From: DATLZU01 sp051293835
GTDB taxonomy: Bacteria > Nitrospirota > Nitrospiria > Nitrospirales > Nitrospiraceae
Assembly (NCBI GenBank): GCA_051293835.1
Contig: JBPKMA010000006.1
Location: 62,001-126,000 of the forward strand
Length of the DNA: 64,000 nt
Reading direction: 5' to 3'
Shown here in pieces: positions 42,960 to 51,726 of the stretch. The translations under genes and the position numbers were made by a program. The first letter of the stretch is position 1; each line of letters opens with the position of its first letter. A model generated the notes under the pieces. The model was not told the DNA's origin and did no database searches. It saw nothing but the letters and a program-made list of their open reading frames with translations.

Positions 42960-44237
42960 TCAGGTAATAATTTCTGGCTGTCCCGTGCCGTTGATCACGG
43001 CTTCGGTGATAACGACGGACTTGACCCCGTTCAGCGCTGGGACCTCGTACATGAGGTCCAGCATCACATCTTCCAGGATCGTGCGGAGCGCGCGGGCGCC
43101 GGTTTTCATCGAGGCGGCGCGGTGCGCGATGGCCTTGACCGCGGCGTCTGTGAACTCCAGATGCACGTGTTCGAGCTCGAACAGCGCCTGGTATTGTTTC
43201 ACCAGCGCGTTCTTCGGTTCGGTCAACACCCGGACGAGCGCGTGCTCGTCGAGGTCCGAGAGCGTGGTCAGGATGGGGAAGCGTCCGACGAATTCGGGGA
43301 TGAGCCCGTACTTCAGCAGATCATCATGCAGGACGCGACTTAACAGACCGCCGGGCCCCACGGCCTCACGCGTGGTCGTGCCGGCTCCGAAGCCCAGGCG
43401 CTTCTGCGTGGTGCGCTGAGCCACGATCTGTTCCAGCCCTACGAACGCGCCCCCGCAAATGAAAAGAATGTTGGAGGTGTCCACGCGGATGAACTCCTGT
43501 TCCGGATGCTTGCGCCCACCCTTCGGCGGCACGTTGCAGATCGTTCCTTCCACCAGCTTGAGCAACGCCTGCTGGACGCCCTCCCCGGACACGTCGCGCG
43601 TGATCGAAGCACTCTCGGACTTGCGGCTAATCTTGTCAATTTCGTCGATATAAATGATGCCCGTTTCCGCACGCTTGACGTCGTAGTCGCACGCCTGAAG
43701 CAGCTTCAGCACGACGTTCTCGACGTCTTCCCCCACATACCCGGCTTCGGTGAGAGTGGTGGCGTCGGCGATGGCGAACGGCACATGCAGGATTTTGGCG
43801 AGTGTCTGGGACAGGAGAGTCTTGCCGGTCCCCGTCGGACCGATCATCATAATGTTGCCCTTCTGAAGATCGACGTCTCTCAGCCGCTCCCGGCTCAGAA
43901 TCCGCTTGTAATGATTGTGCACGGCGACCGAGAGCACCTTCTTCGCGCGCTCCTGACCGATGACGTACTCGTCGAGGATCGCCTTGATTTCGGTCGGCTT
44001 GGGGACACGGATGCCGGCGGAGCTCTCAGTCGCGCCACCCGCGCGTTCCTCCGCGAGGAACGCCGAGCAGAGCCGGATGCACTCGTCGCAGATCAGCAGG
44101 TTCGTACCGGTCTGGCAGGTTACGCATTGGTAGGTCGCCGGGCTTTGGACGAGACTTTTGACCGCGCTTTGCCGCTTGCCGCAAAAGGAACAGGACCGGT
44201 CGCGCTTGTCGCGATTATGACGTGTCTCCCAAAACAC
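42960..44237 (-). CDS. clpX: ClpX-family AAA+ unfoldase with extended zinc-binding domain
   Basis: A 425-residue unfoldase that feeds proteins to ClpP. Walker A is GPTGTGKT (133-140), Walker B IIYIDEIDKI, and the ClpP-docking loop is present as LGF (KRLGFGAG). The N-terminal zinc domain is unusual: besides CSFC (16-19) and CDEC (50-53) it has an extra CVTC (38-41) in a 12-residue insert. No clpP or tig is adjacent; the neighbours are a histidine kinase and the REC-GTPase protein, so this is probably a second, dedicated ClpX rather than the housekeeping one. Confidence 0.92.
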   Translation of the reverse strand: MFWETRHNRDKRDRSCSFCGKRQSAVKSLVQSPATYQCVTCQTGTNLLICDECIRLCSAFLAEERAGGATESSAGIRVPKPTEIKAILDEYVIGQERAKKVLSVAVHNHYKRILSRERLRDVDLQKGNIMMIGPTGTGKTLLSQTLAKILHVPFAIADATTLTEAGYVGEDVENVVLKLLQACDYDVKRAETGIIYIDEIDKISRKSESASITRDVSGEGVQQALLKLVEGTICNVPPKGGRKHPEQEFIRVDTSNILFICGGAFVGLEQIVAQRTTQKRLGFGAGTTTREAVGPGGLLSRVLHDDLLKYGLIPEFVGRFPILTTLSDLDEHALVRVLTEPKNALVKQYQALFELEHVHLEFTDAAVKAIAHRAASMKTGARALRTILEDVMLDLMYEVPALNGVKSVVITEAVINGTGQPEIIT

Positions 44238-44336
44238 CGACGTTGCCTTTTTCGGCCGCCGACCGATCCCGGCGGGAGCCCCATCTTAGTCCGCGCAGGT
44301 CTAGAACCTCAAGCGCGAAAACGGGTGATTACCCCT

Positions 44337-46289
44337 TTATCCCTTCCTAGTCACCGGGAACCGGATCGTGAACGCGCTCCCTTTGCCTTCTTCGCTCGTC
44401 ACCGTCAGCGTTCCGCCGTTGTCCTCCACCAGCCGTTTCACGTTGGTCAGCCCCAGGCCGGTGCCGTATTCCTTCGTTGTGAAAAAGGGCTCAAAGATGC
44501 GGTCGAGATTGGTCTCTGGGATTCCGCAGCCTGTGTCGGCCACCTCGATCTCGACGGAATCCTCGTCGCCGCGTCGCGCCGTCACGGTGAGCCGACCGCC
44601 ATCTGGCATGGCCTCGCGCGCGTTGATTAGAAGGTTGACGAGCGCTTCCTTGACCTGTTCGGGGTCGACGTACAGGGTCGGCAGATGTTCTTCAAACCGG
44701 GTGTCAAGCGTGATCCGTTCGTGCCCGCCCTGCGCCTTCCACTGCCACAGCGCCGCTTCGGCCAGGGCGGAGGCCGTCACCGCTTTGAGCTCCGGCGGCT
44801 TTTGACGGGCGTATCGGAGAAAGTCGTTGATGCGGTGGGTGAGCCGATCCACTTCATCGATGATGTATCTGGCGACCTCCTGCTTCACCGCCTCGTCCTG
44901 ACGTTCTTCGAGCACCAGTTGGGCCGAGCTGCGAATCACGCCAAGTGGATTTCTGAGATCGTGGGCGAGCGCTGCCAAGAGTTGGCCGACTGAGGCCAGT
45001 TTCTCCCGCCTGATCAGTTCGCTTTGCTGGGATTTGATGGTGCGCAGGCTGTCTTCGAGCGCCGTCCTCATGGCGTGGAATGTCGTCGACAGGGCCTCGA
45101 TCTCGTCTCCGGTGCGGATGTCCGCCGACGGTTTGTTCTCCAGCGGCGGTGACGGGGTTGCCTCCGAGAGGGCGGCGACGTTACGGCGAAGCGCCTCCGC
45201 CTCCCGCCGCAGCGCGAGGATCGGGCTGACGATACGCCGACCGACGACGAATCCCATGGAGGCCAGCCCCACCACCAGCCCGAACCCGATCAGTCCGACG
45301 GTGAACAGCATCGAATTGATGGGGGCATAGGTCTCTTCCGGCTGTTGGCGGACGAAGGCGAACCACCGTTCTCCGCCGAGGCTCGACGTGGTCAACTTGT
45401 GGCTGAAGCGGACCGGTGCCGCGCCGACAATAGACTGATGCCCCCCGTGTGCATCGTCCTCCGCCACGAGCCATAAGGGTTCGTTGCGGACGAGTTGATT
45501 CAGCAACGCGTCATGAATCAGGTGCGCGGTGGGCGGGAGCACGGGACAGATCAGCGGCGTGCCCTCCGTGTCCAACAACATGCCGTGGCCGGTCTGCCCG
45601 ACGTGGATGGGGAGAATGGTGTTCATCAGCACGTCGCGTCTGATGACCAGTCCCACCACGCCGATCGGTTCGTGCTCCTCCTCGTCGGTGACCGCGACCG
45701 CCACGTCGAAGACGTATTCGTTCAGCCGGCCGTCGAACCGTAAGGAACTGACATAGGCTGCCTCTGCTCCCTCCTCGAAGGCCTCCTGCCACCATTCCTG
45801 GTCGGCGTTGTGATACGGAATCTCAGGATCGGTGGATGCGACTACCGCACCTCGGCTGTCTGCGAGCACCACGCGCACGTAATAGTTCGCCTGCCGCGCC
45901 CAATTCTGAAGATAGGCCGTCGTCTGGGCTACTTCGGGCGGCCCCCCCTGCAACCGGGTTCGCATCCACAACGTTTCCCCGTCGGCCAGGATGCGGCGGA
46001 CCTCGGCGTCGCTCTTGCCGGCGTATCGCTGGTTCGCCGTTTGGACGACTCCCTGGACCAGGACAGGCACGAGCGCCAACCGTTCGGCGCGATCGATTTC
46101 CTGATCCACTGCCGCCGCGATGCGGATGGCGGTCGAGCGGGCAATCTCCTGAAATCCGCTGCCGATCGAGTGCTTGAGCGTATAGGTGCTGTACTGATAA
46201 GTGGCGATCAGGGCGGCGATGCCGGGCACGATGCCGACGATCAGCAGGGCGATGAAAAACTTCTTTTGCAGGCCACCTGCTCCGACCAT
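44337..46289 (-). CDS. Membrane sensor histidine kinase (Cache-HAMP-HisKA-HATPase)
   Basis: A 650-residue kinase. Membrane helix 1 at about 10-32 (FFIALLIVGIVPGIAALIAT), an extracytoplasmic double-Cache-like sensor (about 35-315, with GQTGHGMLLDTEGTPLICPV), helix 2 at about 322-345, a HAMP linker, then the phospho-acceptor region LAALAHDLRNPLGVIRSSAQ and the ATPase domain with NLLINAREAMPDGG, DTGCGIPETNLDRIFEPFFT and GTGLGLTNVKRLVEDNGG. It pairs with the adjacent NtrC-type regulator. A link to the downstream metal pump is likely but unproven. Confidence 0.93.
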   Translation of the reverse strand: MVGAGGLQKKFFIALLIVGIVPGIAALIATYQYSTYTLKHSIGSGFQEIARSTAIRIAAAVDQEIDRAERLALVPVLVQGVVQTANQRYAGKSDAEVRRILADGETLWMRTRLQGGPPEVAQTTAYLQNWARQANYYVRVVLADSRGAVVASTDPEIPYHNADQEWWQEAFEEGAEAAYVSSLRFDGRLNEYVFDVAVAVTDEEEHEPIGVVGLVIRRDVLMNTILPIHVGQTGHGMLLDTEGTPLICPVLPPTAHLIHDALLNQLVRNEPLWLVAEDDAHGGHQSIVGAAPVRFSHKLTTSSLGGERWFAFVRQQPEETYAPINSMLFTVGLIGFGLVVGLASMGFVVGRRIVSPILALRREAEALRRNVAALSEATPSPPLENKPSADIRTGDEIEALSTTFHAMRTALEDSLRTIKSQQSELIRREKLASVGQLLAALAHDLRNPLGVIRSSAQLVLEERQDEAVKQEVARYIIDEVDRLTHRINDFLRYARQKPPELKAVTASALAEAALWQWKAQGGHERITLDTRFEEHLPTLYVDPEQVKEALVNLLINAREAMPDGGRLTVTARRGDEDSVEIEVADTGCGIPETNLDRIFEPFFTTKEYGTGLGLTNVKRLVEDNGGTLTVTSEEGKGSAFTIRFPVTRKG

Positions 46290-46349
46290 ACCGTGCCTCG
46301 TGCGCGTCTTTCACAAGCAAAGACAAAAAGACAAGAGACGCGCGACGCC

Positions 46350-47720
46350 TCACTTGAGGTTGTATTTCGCCATTCGATACCGGAGCGTGTTGCGCGTGAC
46401 CTTCAGCAGCCGGCTGGCTTCGGAGACGTTGCCGCCGGTTTTTTTGAGGGCTTCCTGCAGCATGGCCTTCTCCACTTCTTCCACGGACAGGCCGAGCGAT
46501 AACAGGGACGGCGGCTCCTTGGTCCCTTTGGCGGCCGGCTGTGCGTTTTTCAGTGACGGCGGCAGGTGGTCCGGGGTGATTTCGCCCTCTTTGCAAGTAA
46601 TGGTAATCCACTCCACCACATTGTGAAGTTCGCGCACATTGCCGGGCCAGTCGTATTCTTGGAGGAGCCTCAGCGCGTCGGGCGACACGCTGCGGATCCG
46701 ACTCCCCCGCTCGCGCCCGGCGGCGTCCAGAAACGATTCCAGGATGGGTTTGATGTCTTCCCGACGTTCCCGCAATGGGGGGATGTGCAGGTGGCAGACA
46801 TTCAGACGATAGAACAAATCTTCCCGGAACCGTCCGTTCCTCATCAACTCGGACAGGTCCTGGTTCGTGGCGCCGATGACCCGGATATCGACGGCGAGGC
46901 TGCGCACGCTGCCCAGCGGCTCCACGTGATGCGTCTCCAGCACCCGGAGGAGCTTCGCCTGGGCGATCGGACTCATTTCGCCGATTTCGTCGAGAAACAA
47001 GGTGCCGCGGTCCGCCAATTGGAAGCGCCCGGGCTTAGACTTTTTCGCATCGGTAAAAGCGCCCTTTTCGTATCCGAAGAGTTCGGATTCAAGGAGCTGT
47101 TCGGGAAAGCCGGCGCAGTTGACCGCCACGAGCGGCCCTTGCGCGCGCGGACTGGCGAGGTGGATGGCCCGCGCCAGCAGTTCCTTGCCGGTGCCGCTTT
47201 CCCCTGTAATCAACACGGTGACGTCGGTTTTGGCGACTTCCATCGCCAGGCGTTTCAACTGGGCCATTTGCGGAGAAACGCTGACCATCCGGTCGAAGCC
47301 GAACCGCTCCTGCAGGCCGGCCCGGAGGGCTTGGTTGGCCCGGGACAGCCGCCGCAATTCGAGCGCGCGGGCGATGACGATTTTCAATTCTTCGTTGTCG
47401 ACCGGTTTACAGATGTAGTCATAGGCGCCTTTCCGCATCGCTTCGACGGCCGACTTCACGGTGCCGTACCCGGTAATGATCAGCACGGGGACGTCGGGCA
47501 CGGTTTTCTTCGCCGCCTCCAAGACATCCAGGCCGGAAACCCGGCCGAGTTGCAGGTCGGTGAGGATCACATCGAAGTCCTGCATCTCGCCAATGAGCGT
47601 GATGCCCTCTTCGCCGCTCCCGGCCAGGACCAGGTCATAGCCCTCGGGCTTGAGCACCAACTCCAACAGGCGCCGCATGCGTTCTTCATCTTCAATGACA
47701 AGGAGCGTGGGGGGACGCAT
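46350..47720 (-). CDS. NtrC-family sigma-54-dependent response regulator
   Basis: A 456-residue regulator with receiver (residues 1-120; FDVILTDLQLGRVSGLDV), AAA+ activator (Walker A GESGTGKE, Walker B TLFLDEIGEMS) and Fis-type helix-turn-helix (GGNVSEASRLLKVTRNTLRY). The sigma-54 contact loop reads GAFTDA instead of the consensus GAFTGA, a known but less common variant. It is the first gene of the block; the kinase follows 60 bases later. I searched by eye for TGGCAC-N5-TTGC promoters around it and found none. Confidence 0.93.
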   Translation of the reverse strand: MRPPTLLVIEDEERMRRLLELVLKPEGYDLVLAGSGEEGITLIGEMQDFDVILTDLQLGRVSGLDVLEAAKKTVPDVPVLIITGYGTVKSAVEAMRKGAYDYICKPVDNEELKIVIARALELRRLSRANQALRAGLQERFGFDRMVSVSPQMAQLKRLAMEVAKTDVTVLITGESGTGKELLARAIHLASPRAQGPLVAVNCAGFPEQLLESELFGYEKGAFTDAKKSKPGRFQLADRGTLFLDEIGEMSPIAQAKLLRVLETHHVEPLGSVRSLAVDIRVIGATNQDLSELMRNGRFREDLFYRLNVCHLHIPPLRERREDIKPILESFLDAAGRERGSRIRSVSPDALRLLQEYDWPGNVRELHNVVEWITITCKEGEITPDHLPPSLKNAQPAAKGTKEPPSLLSLGLSVEEVEKAMLQEALKKTGGNVSEASRLLKVTRNTLRYRMAKYNLK

Positions 47721-47811
47721 GGCGTGTCCGCATTCGGGTAAACCAGCTGCTCCAGGGCAGAATCCTGCTATAGCCTACCATTATCGAAGCAGCAGGAGAA
47801 GTGGCTGCGAG

Positions 47812-47862
47812 CGGTGAAGGGGAAAGGAAGAATAACGAGCTATTGGCTGCATGCGACTTGCT
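47812..47862. repeat. Intergenic element covering the 3' end of queG
   Basis: GAGCGGTGAAGGGGAAAGGA, then ATAACGAGCTATTGGCTGC and GCGACTTGCTGCTTGCTG. The first words also occur near 54.66 kb (GAGCGGTGAAGGGAAAAGC), the ATTGGC/AATAGC words near 4.65 and 60.67 kb. The last residues and the stop of queG are encoded inside it. Confidence 0.45.
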
Positions 47863-48901
47863 GCTTGCTGTTGCGGAGCGCGATGCCGACATTGCGGAGA
47901 AACCCTGCATGCTTGGCGCGCCGGATCGGACTGCGGCGGAACATCGCGGTGAAATCGGTTTCGTGTTGCGCTGCCAAGTCTGCGAGGACGGGCGCGAGGG
48001 TCAGCGGGGAAGGCTGGAAGGCCGGCTCGGAGGTCGGTTGCGCGTTCATGTTGTACGGACAGATGTCCAGACACTCGTCGCAGCCGAAAATCCGATTGCC
48101 TAGCTTGGATGCTGTCTCGGCCGGAATCTCCTCCGCCGAGTCTCGTAATTCAATCGTCAGGTAGGAGATGCATTTCCTGGCGTCCACGACATAGGGTGCC
48201 ACGATGGCGCCGGTCGGACAAGCTCTCACGCAGAGGCTGCAGGATCCGCAAAGGTCGGTCGCGGGTTCATCGGGATCCAGCTCCAGTGTCGTTAGGATCT
48301 CACCGAGCAGGAGCCACGAACCATAGTGGGCCGAGACGAGGTTCGAATGTTTGCCGATCCAGCCCAGGCCCGCCTGCTGGGCCCAGGCTTTTTCCATTAC
48401 CGGTCCGGTGTCCACGTAGGAGCGGGTCCGGGCTTCCGGCGCCAGGGCCTTGATGCGCGCCTCCAACCGCGCCAGCCGCTCACCGAGCACCTGGTGATAA
48501 TCCGCGCCCCAGGCGTAGCGCGCGATCCGGCCGTGACCGGGGCTCTCGTCCGGCCGGTGGTCCGTGTAATAGTTCATGCCGACAGAAATGATGGAGCGGC
48601 AACCAGGCAAGACCTCGCGAGGGTTAGCCCGCCTGGATGGCGCGCGCTCCATCCACGCCATCACGCCGTGGTAGCCGCGATCGAGCCATTCGCGTAAGCG
48701 CCGGTAAAGCAGGTCCGTCAATGACGTTCGCTGTCGGACGTTCGAAGGGCCGAGATCAGGAAGAAGAGGAGAGGCCGATTGAGGAACCGCCGGCGAAGTT
48801 CCCATCTCGAAGGTCGAATCGTCGGCATCCACCCGGCAGATGCCGACCGCGTCGAAGCCCAGGGCACGAGCCTCACGTTTGATCGCCGCTGCGAGCGACA
48901 T
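47840..48901 (-). CDS. queG: Epoxyqueuosine reductase
   Basis: Cobalamin-dependent Fe-S enzyme doing the last step of queuosine tRNA modification. The start at 48901 (MSLAAAIKREARALGFDAVG) gives 353 residues; a much longer open frame upstream covers another gene and is spurious. Two [4Fe-4S] motifs are visible: CGSCSLCVRACPTGAI and CDECLDICPYN. ARYAWGADYHQVLGERLARL is a family signature. The last few residues (KQQVACSQ) come from a repeat-like tract, but the domain is complete. Confidence 0.95.
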   Translation of the reverse strand: MSLAAAIKREARALGFDAVGICRVDADDSTFEMGTSPAVPQSASPLLPDLGPSNVRQRTSLTDLLYRRLREWLDRGYHGVMAWMERAPSRRANPREVLPGCRSIISVGMNYYTDHRPDESPGHGRIARYAWGADYHQVLGERLARLEARIKALAPEARTRSYVDTGPVMEKAWAQQAGLGWIGKHSNLVSAHYGSWLLLGEILTTLELDPDEPATDLCGSCSLCVRACPTGAIVAPYVVDARKCISYLTIELRDSAEEIPAETASKLGNRIFGCDECLDICPYNMNAQPTSEPAFQPSPLTLAPVLADLAAQHETDFTAMFRRSPIRRAKHAGFLRNVGIALRNSKQQVACSQ

Positions 48902-48905
48902 GTGG

Positions 48906-49271
48906 CTATCGTTTCGAGCAGTCGAAGCGGACGCTGAATTGAGCCGAGCACTGCGGGGAGGCACAGCGTCCGCAAGTGCCGGTGATGCGGGTCTTCCAGT
49001 CTGTCTGACTCTCGTCGAACCGGCACGTTGTCCGGCCGCCCTTCGAGATGGTGGCCCACGGTGTGGTCGTGCCAGGAAAATTCGCGACGATGCAACCTGC
49101 CGGAAACGGAACCCGGCAACTTCGCTTGGTTTCGCCTTTACCCATGCCGAAATTACAAGACAATTCCGTCGTGGCGGTGGATTCCTCAAGCGGCTGGGCG
49201 GCGGCGAGGTTGAGCAGGACGACCCCCAGCAAAACGGCCGACGCCAACAGGATACTACGTGATCGCATGCG
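48906..49271 (-). CDS. Small secreted Cys-rich protein
   Basis: A 121-residue protein with signal peptide (MRSRSILLASAVLLGVVLL, cleavage after AAA). The mature part has eight cysteines (for example ELSCNFGMGK, TGTCGRCASPQCSAQF, RFDC), probably four disulfides, in a compact beta-rich fold. It ends four bases before the queG start, so they share a transcript. I do not recognise the family; the even cysteine count and export suggest an extracellular binding or inhibitor role. Confidence 0.72.
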   Translation of the reverse strand, partial: RMRSRSILLASAVLLGVVLLNLAAAQPLEESTATTELSCNFGMGKGETKRSCRVPFPAGCIVANFPGTTTPWATISKGGRTTCRFDESQTDWKTRITGTCGRCASPQCSAQFSVRFDCSKR

Positions 49272-49415
49272 GCTTGCGGGACCGGCTGATAGCATGGACG
49301 TGATCCTATCACATTCCGTTCCATTGCAGCCAATGGGAACGGCGCGTAGAATCAGCCGGACACCCGGGCGATGGGCCAGAAGGTTGAGAATCGCCCGTGC
49401 GACTTGCCAATTCCG

Positions 49416-51140
49416 ATGATTGACAAACGCCAGATCGCCTCGATGCTCCAGGAGATCGGCTTGTTGCTGGAGCTGAAAGGCGAAAGCCCGTTCAAGAGCA
49501 ACGCCTACTATAACGCGGCGCGCACGATCGAGGCCCTATCTGAGGACATCGGGGAGTTGGTCACCTCCGGCCGGATCCGGGAGCTGAAGGGCATCGGGAC
49601 GGCGCTGGCGGAGAAGCTTACGGAGTTGGTTAGGACCGGACGGCTGCAGTATTACGAGGAACTAAAGCGGAGCGTGCCGGAGGGACTGCTGGAAATGACG
49701 GCGATCCCCGGCATGGGGCCGAAGAAGATCATGGCTGTCTGGCAACAATTGGGGATCACCACGGTCGGCGAGCTGGAGTACGCCTGTGTGGAAAATCGCC
49801 TCGTCGGATTGCCGGGCTTCGGGCAAAAGACACAGGAGAAAATCAGGCAGGGGGTTCTCCAGCTTAAGAAGCGGCGGGGATATCACCTCTACGCAAACGT
49901 CTTCGGCGAGGCGGACCGGGTCGTCCGATCGCTCACGGCGGCTCCCGGGATCGGGCAGGTGGAAGTGGTCGGGGAGATCCGGCGGCGCATGGAGGTCGTC
50001 CAGGCGATTGAGTTGCTGGCGGCGGCGGAGCGGCCGGAGAGGGTGCTGGAGGCGCTCGGTCGGATGGAAGGCGTGGAAGGCGTGAGCCGGGAAGGGGCCG
50101 TCGTCCGCGGCACATCCAGTCTGGGTCTGCCGATCATTGTGTCCGTGGCGCCGGCCATCACCGCGCACATGCTGTTGTTGGCCACCGGCAGTCGGGCGCA
50201 TCTTGACATGCTCGCGGCGCGCGCCGCGCGGCGAGGGGTGCCGTGGAATCTCGATCCGCAGGCGGGCGAGTTGGCTCCTCGAGCTGATTGCGAGGCGGCG
50301 CTCTATGAGGCGGTCGGCCTGCCGTTTATCGAGCCAGAACTCCGGGAAGGGATGGGGGAAATCGAAGCCGCGGAGGCCGGCAGACTCGGCCCGCTCGTGG
50401 AGCCGCAGCACATCCGAGGCGTCTTTCACAACCATACGACCTACAGCGACGGCTCGGCTTCGCTCGAGGACATGGTAGCCGCGGCCAAGGCACTGGGCTA
50501 TCAATACATCGGCATCTCCGACCACAGCCGGTCGGCTTTTTATGCCAACGGCCTTCAAGAGGATCGGATTCGGGAACAGCATGCCGCCATCGACGCATTG
50601 CGGAAGCGGGTGACCGGCATTGTGATTTTCAAGGGTATCGAGGCCGATATCCTGGCCGACGGTTCGATGGACTATCCGGATGAGGTGCTCGCGCGGTTTG
50701 ATTTCGTGATCGCCTCTGTCCACAGCCGCTTCAACCTCTCCGAGGCAGAACAGACGGCGCGGGTGTTGCGGGCCCTGTCCAACCCGCACGTCACGATGCT
50801 GGGACATCCGACTGGACGCCTGCTCTTGTCTCGCGAGGGCTACCGGATCGACATGAAACGCGTGATCGAAGCGGCCGGGCAACACGGCAAGGTCATCGAA
50901 ATCAACGCCAACCCTCACCGGTTGGATCTGGACTGGCGGCTTTGCGCCTACGCCAAGGTGCGAGGCGTAAAGGTGAGCATCAACCCCGATGCCCACGCGA
51001 CTGACGGCCTCCGCGATGTACCGTTCGGCGTCAACGTCGCGCGCAAGGGTGGACTTTCGCCAGCCGACGTCGTCAATACGCTGGGAGCGGACGAGATCCT
51101 GCCCGCGCTGGCCGGACCTCGATCTTGTGAGAGACGGTAG
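49416..51140 (+). CDS. polX: PolX-type DNA polymerase/3'-5' exonuclease
   Basis: A 574-residue bacterial family X polymerase used in repair of abasic and gapped DNA. The N-terminal 8-kDa and helix-hairpin-helix region (LLLELKGESPFKSNAYYNAA, LKGIGTALAEKLTELVR, IPGMGPKKIMAVWQQLG) is followed by the palm domain and, from about residue 325, a PHP exonuclease domain (HNHTTYSDGSASLEDMVAAA, GISDHSRSAFYANGL, GIEADIL). The polymerase palm region does not show an obvious three-Asp motif in my reading (VEVVGEIRRRMEVV has Glu and Met), so polymerase activity is uncertain. An upstream ATG at 49371 is an alternative start. Confidence 0.93.
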   Translation: MIDKRQIASMLQEIGLLLELKGESPFKSNAYYNAARTIEALSEDIGELVTSGRIRELKGIGTALAEKLTELVRTGRLQYYEELKRSVPEGLLEMTAIPGMGPKKIMAVWQQLGITTVGELEYACVENRLVGLPGFGQKTQEKIRQGVLQLKKRRGYHLYANVFGEADRVVRSLTAAPGIGQVEVVGEIRRRMEVVQAIELLAAAERPERVLEALGRMEGVEGVSREGAVVRGTSSLGLPIIVSVAPAITAHMLLLATGSRAHLDMLAARAARRGVPWNLDPQAGELAPRADCEAALYEAVGLPFIEPELREGMGEIEAAEAGRLGPLVEPQHIRGVFHNHTTYSDGSASLEDMVAAAKALGYQYIGISDHSRSAFYANGLQEDRIREQHAAIDALRKRVTGIVIFKGIEADILADGSMDYPDEVLARFDFVIASVHSRFNLSEAEQTARVLRALSNPHVTMLGHPTGRLLLSREGYRIDMKRVIEAAGQHGKVIEINANPHRLDLDWRLCAYAKVRGVKVSINPDAHATDGLRDVPFGVNVARKGGLSPADVVNTLGADEILPALAGPRSCERR

Positions 51141-51186
51141 TTGGCGCGTGACGTGCCACGCACGGCGTCCTCACTGCAGACCTGCT

Positions 51187-51722
51187 GTGGCTGTGACAGC
51201 CGTTCTGGTGCTCGGGCTTTGCGGGGCCGGTCTTTCAGCCGTGCGGGCGTCGCCTTCTGGGGGCCCGATCGTGACGGAGGGCGTTCGCGTGCTGGATGTT
51301 CGGCCCGATCCAGCCGGGGGCATCCGGGCGACGGCCACGATCGGGGCTCTGGTTGACCGGTGATCTTACAGGCGGTTCTGACCGATTATGCCTGGTGGCC
51401 CGAGTTATTCGAGGTCCGCATGCGTCTATGTGGAAGGGCGGGACGGACGGGCCGTCACTGATCTCCGCATCCGGCACGCGCTGCTGCCGGGTGAGCGTGA
51501 GCGCCGGCTCCTCTGCGCATCGCGCGCCTTGCCGAACGGGGATGGTTGACCACCTTATTGGGCGGCGATTTCAAGCGGTATCAGCGCACCTGGCAGCTCG
51601 CGCCGGAAGGGGACGGCAGCCGGACGCGCGCGGACTTCGCGCTGATCCTGGAGGTGGACATGGTGGTCCCGGACTGGCTTGTCGCGCTTTCGCTCCGCCG
51701 CGAGCTGGAGGCGCACTTCTGA
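51187..51722 (+). pseudogene. Exported SRPBCC (START/polyketide-cyclase-like) protein, frameshifted
   Basis: Rebuilt frames give a signal peptide (VTAVLVLGLCGAGLSAVRA), then GGIRATATIGALVDR, then AVLTDYAWWPELFEVRMR, TDLRIRHALLPGER, CASRALPNG and GGDFKRYQRTWQLAPEGDGS followed by MVVPDWLVALSLRRELEAHF. The order and the WxL-x-PEGDGSRTR-like strand match SRPBCC cyclase-type lipid-binding proteins. At least three frame changes occur, near 51360, 51450 and 51540. Located between polX and thiI. Confidence 0.65.
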
Positions 51723-51726
51723 CTGG

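Noticed and set aside
47840..49333. A 497-residue version of QueG
   Set aside because: The extra N-terminus is antisense-like, Arg/Pro-rich and overlaps the secreted Cys-rich gene; QueG starts at 48901.
28078..50996. Long open frames opposite real genes (for example plus-strand 28078-29310, 36118-37557, 41556-42947, 46566-47741 and minus-strand 49662-50996)
   Set aside because: They lie antisense to well-recognised genes, are rich in His, Arg, Gln and Asp as expected from GC-rich antisense frames, and show no domain.
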